Of a stretch of DNA of 64,000 bases, positions 60,651 to 64,000 are shown in pieces. The stretch lies in the NCBI RefSeq assembly GCF_040939455.1, contig NC_134120.1:56497001-56561000 (forward strand), read 5' to 3'. Numbering within the stretch: the stretch's first letter is position 1; each line of letters begins with the position of its first letter. Below the pieces are notes generated by a model, which worked only from the letters and a program-made list of their open reading frames with translations, searched no databases and was not told where the DNA came from. Made by a program: the position numbers and the translations under genes. The stretch comes from Microcebus murinus (lineage: Eukaryota; Chordata; Mammalia; Primates; Cheirogaleidae).

Positions 60651-63244
60651 ATTACCAGACAGAAGGCATGTGACCAAATGGCAAAGAGTGTGACCCATTT
60701 CACTCTGATTTCAGCATGGCTGTCGTGGAGCAAAGAGCTGTTAGGAGGAAGGCTGGAGAGAAAGATGAGAAAGTGAGCTGGGCAGGATGAAGACAGTGGG
60801 AGACTGTGGACACGCCCACTACCCTCAAAGACAGGAAAGAACCTGCTGGGGACACAGAAGTGGCTCTGGCGCTGATATCAGGCTGCCCTACCCCCGCCCC
60901 AGCTAGGCCAGAGTCAAAAGCCCAGGAGTCAAGGGGGGAGCCTGGCTCCTCTGTTGGTGAAGGGGCCGTAAAGAGGGTGTCGGAGGATGAAGGTAGCTTC
61001 ACCCGATTTGCCATTCAGGGAGGTTTTCCCAGCAGCAGTGTGGGATGGGCTTGATCCTGGAAACAGAATATGAAAAGATTCCAATTAAAACTAGGAAGAA
61101 AGATGTATGAATATGCAGTGAAGGGCAGAGAAGGAGATGACCCCATTTCAGTGAAGGGTGGAGAGGTTGTTTGTAGAGGACTTACAAAGGTTGGTGAGTG
61201 AATAAAGTAACAGGTGATCAGACACATGTTTTGAAAAACTAACATACATATTGTAATTTTACTCAGTGACTCTTCTCATTAAGGGGGTTGTTAGCAGCCC
61301 CGGGGCCCCTCTCATTCATTGCTGCAGAAAATCCATGGTGACATGGTGGCCCAGCAGCTTCTGTACCCAGGTCCTTTGATTGTGTCGGCCCTTGTCACTT
61401 CATTACGATTCTCTCAGACTCGAGTCAACCAGGAGAATGAGTCAGAGAGCAGGAGTAGCCGACAGTGATTTCTGCCTGTCAGGGAGCATTCAGCATGCAG
61501 GTGGCCAGATCTAGGTTCAGCAGGCTGGGGGCGTGGCTGGCTGGCCGTCCTGTGACACAACAGCAAGGTCACTGGCTGAATGTGACTTGGTGGTGAGGCT
61601 TTTAATTTAAGGGGCATGATAGAATGCTTATTTAGGATTTTGAATTGCGAGAAACAGCCAAGGTTTTGGCTAAACTGACCCTCAGCAGAGGGAAGAAAAT
61701 ACAAACTTGGTTAAACGCAGTCTTTTCTGTGCCTCTGGGGTCTGGTCCCCTTTCAGAACCAACTGGCCACCCCCAGGACATGGTCCTGCTCAGGACAGCG
61801 AGACCACTCAAGAAGACCCTGTCCAGCTCCGGGGAAGCCCAGGATGCTTCACAGCCACCATGTGGAGTCTTCTTTGGCGTCAGCGACAGCACAATGCCCA
61901 CAGCGAGGCAGCAGCTGAAGTGAGGGACGTGGCTTTGCAGTGGCGCCCATGGACATCGGGTGGGCACTCCTCCAGCACGCCAGCCCTGCTGGGCACGGAC
62001 GGGGAAGCCGTGCTCAGCTCCAGCCTGGGACTGGCGTTGAGACAGACGACTGCAGCAGGAGCATGGAATGCGAGTGCCGTGCCTGCTGCCCAGGGAATGC
62101 TCCGCTCTGCGGTGCGTGGGGCCTCGCCCGCGGCAGGGCCTAAGGGATACCTGGTAGAACTTTGCAGATTAAAACAATATAAATAAAAAGACACTCCCTT
62201 GTAGAAATTGGCCATTCTGCATTGCCTTTTTCATTAGGAAACCTCACTTCTCTCCTTAAAGCTCAGGGTTTCAAGGACAGAAGGACTGCTTTACCTGTAG
62301 AATAAAATCTTCATGCCACAACACCTGTGGCTCAAGGAACAAATGGCCGAGAGAGCCCCAGGCAAAACGAGGATGCATGAGATGGCCCTACGCTTTGTGA
62401 ACAGAAAGTCACAGCTCAATAAGAGAGGGAGTTTGGGGCTTAGCCCAATGGAGCAGGCAACAAAGGAGCGCTGAAACCCCAGGTGGTGACTCCACAGGGT
62501 GCAGAAACGTGGGCACAGTGGTTTATGGACCTGTCAAACTCTCAGCAGCTTTCGGGCTTGTTTGGGGCACAGCACCGCAGGGTGCACAGGTCATTGCTAC
62601 CGAATGCCCGTGGAGGGGCACAGGGGCAAGCTCTCAGGCCGTCTGTCTTCTCACAGGCCTTCTTTGTTGAGCCCACAGAATTAACCACAGTAAACTACTA
62701 AGTTTTCATTCCTCTTCGAGTTTACTTTAAATTTGACTAAGAAAATAAAGTAAATCAAGTGTTCTAAAGATAATTTTTGGTTCATTTTTCATTCAGACTT
62801 GCTAAATTCTGGAAAAACAAACTGATTTTCAAGGAATTCAGTCTTTGTCAATTTCTTTGAATAATTCCTATCAAAATACAGGAGTAATTTAACAGGGCTA
62901 GTACTAAATGTATATACATTCACAATCGATGCTTTGCTTTAAAAGAGAAACAAGATGGCAAAGGTCTTTGATGACTGTAAGAGTTATCCTATAGAACACA
63001 ATAATAAATCCATTCATTTTACTACAACATTCCATCAGTAGTGATATTCTTGAGAATAATCTATCTCAAACATCTAAGATACGAAGGCAAATTAGCAGAA
63101 TGGTGTGTTCCAAAAACTTAATGATAGTTCAGTTATTTGTGCTTTAAATCCAGAATGGAAGAGGTGGGTTACAATTACATCAATTATTAGGCCAATTTAT
63201 TCAGCATAATTTTTAATCCATTATACAGCTAAATGTTTTTCATT
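60651..63244. other. Upstream flank, no gene
   Basis: 61640-62190 is GC-richer with frames on both strands (159 codons, 61707-62186 +) that show no domain. 62700-63240 is AT-rich with nothing recognised. Confidence 0.45.
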
Positions 63245-63640
63245 TCAGCATATTTTGGGGGTACAAATGTTTAGGTTACATATATTGCCTTTGCCCCACC
63301 CGAGTTAGAGCTTCCAGGGTGCCCACCCCCCAGAGGGTGCGCACTGCATCCTCCCCTCCTCCCCTCCCTCCCCTCCCCTCCCCTCTCTCCCCGCCCCTCC
63401 TCTCCCCTCCCCTGTCCTCCCCTCTCCCATCTGCCTGACACCCAGTGAACATTACCACTATATGTGCACATATGTGTAGATCAGTTAATACCCATTTAAT
63501 GGTGAGTACATGTGGTGCCTGTTTTTTCCATTCCTGTGATACTTCACTTAGTAGAATGGTCTCCAGGTCTATCCAGGATAATACAAGAGGTGCTAGATCA
63601 GCGCTGTTTTTTGTGGCTGAGTAGAACTCCATATTACCTT
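63245..63640 (-). mobile_element. 5'-truncated L1, strepsirrhine 3' end
   Basis: Reverse orientation: 'cagcatattttgggggtaca', 'tgcctttgccccacccgagt', a pyrimidine tract (63349-63428), 'ggtctccaggtctatccagg' and 'tggctgagtagaactccata'. Only the end of ORF2 and the 3'UTR remain. No target duplication was found. Confidence 0.93.
63349..63428 (-). repeat. L1 3'UTR polypurine (G-rich) tract
   Basis: cccctcccct-type array on the plus strand; the L1 strand reads GGGGAGGGG repeats, the polypurine tract typical of L1 3'UTRs. It gives compositional frames (63271-63689 -) that are not genes. Confidence 0.92.
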
Positions 63641-64000
63641 TGAATCTATTATTTAAAATAGTATTAATGGCTTGAGACCTCCAGCTCAAAAGATAATAAA
63701 ACCTGTTTCTAATGCCATCATCAGAAAGTTTATCATAATTAGCAGAATTCTTCCATCTTTATTCCATTATTGTATGTTGTAACCATCGTATTATTCCTTT
63801 CCCTGTGGCATTTAACCCCACTGAGCATTAATGGAAATTATTCATCCAGTTTTTCTGTTAAACTATCATTCAAGCCAATATTGTGGTCTGTGACTCAGTG
63901 CACCCAGGCAAGGGTTTTAGCTTTTCATTACTTTCTGATAGTGCCTTACAGAAATGGAAATGAGTTGTAAGTTTCAGTTTGCAGCACGTTCATACCATGG
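63641..64000. other. Right end of window, nothing recognised
   Basis: AT-rich, with one short frame (63770-63970 +) lacking features. Confidence 0.45.

Noticed and set aside
61707..62186. 159-codon plus-strand frame
   Set aside because: Overlapped by similar-length frames on the other strand; no recognisable protein features.
63271..63689. Gly/Arg/Glu-rich minus-strand frames
   Set aside because: They come from the purine-rich tract and truncated end of an L1, not a gene.

Overview
The window is nuclear DNA from a primate, most likely a strepsirrhine (lemur group). The youngest Alu-type SINEs (24234-24570 +, and 1805-2107 -) carry the extended A-rich linker with the 'ttggccaact' block that I associate with lemur SINEs. 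The L1 3' ends (63245-63640 and 45526-45645, both -) match the strepsirrhine form as I know it. MIR, L2, MER5/MER1-type hAT elements and old L1M copies make up the ancient background expected of a placental genome. There is no operon-like or prokaryotic structure.

Only one protein-coding gene can be supported. A CpG island at about 38790-40380 contains, on the minus strand, the first coding exon of PIEZO2, the mechanically gated cation channel. Coding starts at 39212, runs 21 codons plus one base to 39149, and ends at a strong GT donor (39148). The promoter and 5'UTR lie to the right (about 39213-40260), with an inverted CCAAT box and a GC box near 40178-40210 and no obvious TATA box. Positions 1-39148 are then the start of a long PIEZO2 intron 1, and about 40300-64000 is the 5' flanking region. 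I did not find exon 2.

Layout: 1-12 kb is intron with sparse repeats, two perfect CRE palindromes and an unexplained 262-codon open frame (9003-9791). 12-19 kb holds two Alus, MER5A, several L1 tails, a possible minus-strand terminal exon (12988-13049) and a MER1-type hAT element with its 8-bp target duplication. 19-31 kb is AT-rich and repeat-poor, with one young Alu, several MIRs and a degenerate retroviral gag nucleocapsid trace (about 26995-27125). 31-35 kb holds old ERV-type fragments, a cluster of unidentified minus-strand open frames and an Alu nearby at 35.4 kb. 36-40.4 kb is the GC-rich approach to the PIEZO2 promoter and its island. 41-64 kb is upstream flank: L2, MIR and hAT relics, a 120-bp L1 insertion with perfect 15-bp target duplications, a CpG-rich nested minisatellite (46053-46365), a 213-bp duplicated segment (46871-47083 and 49363-49578), and a long L1M domain (55.9-58.1 kb).

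Almost all open frames in the window look like chance or GC-driven frames. No functional RNA gene, CRISPR array or intact mobile element was seen. Repeat family names come from memory of consensus sequences and not from a search; boundaries are good to about 10-30 bases unless a target-site duplication is quoted.
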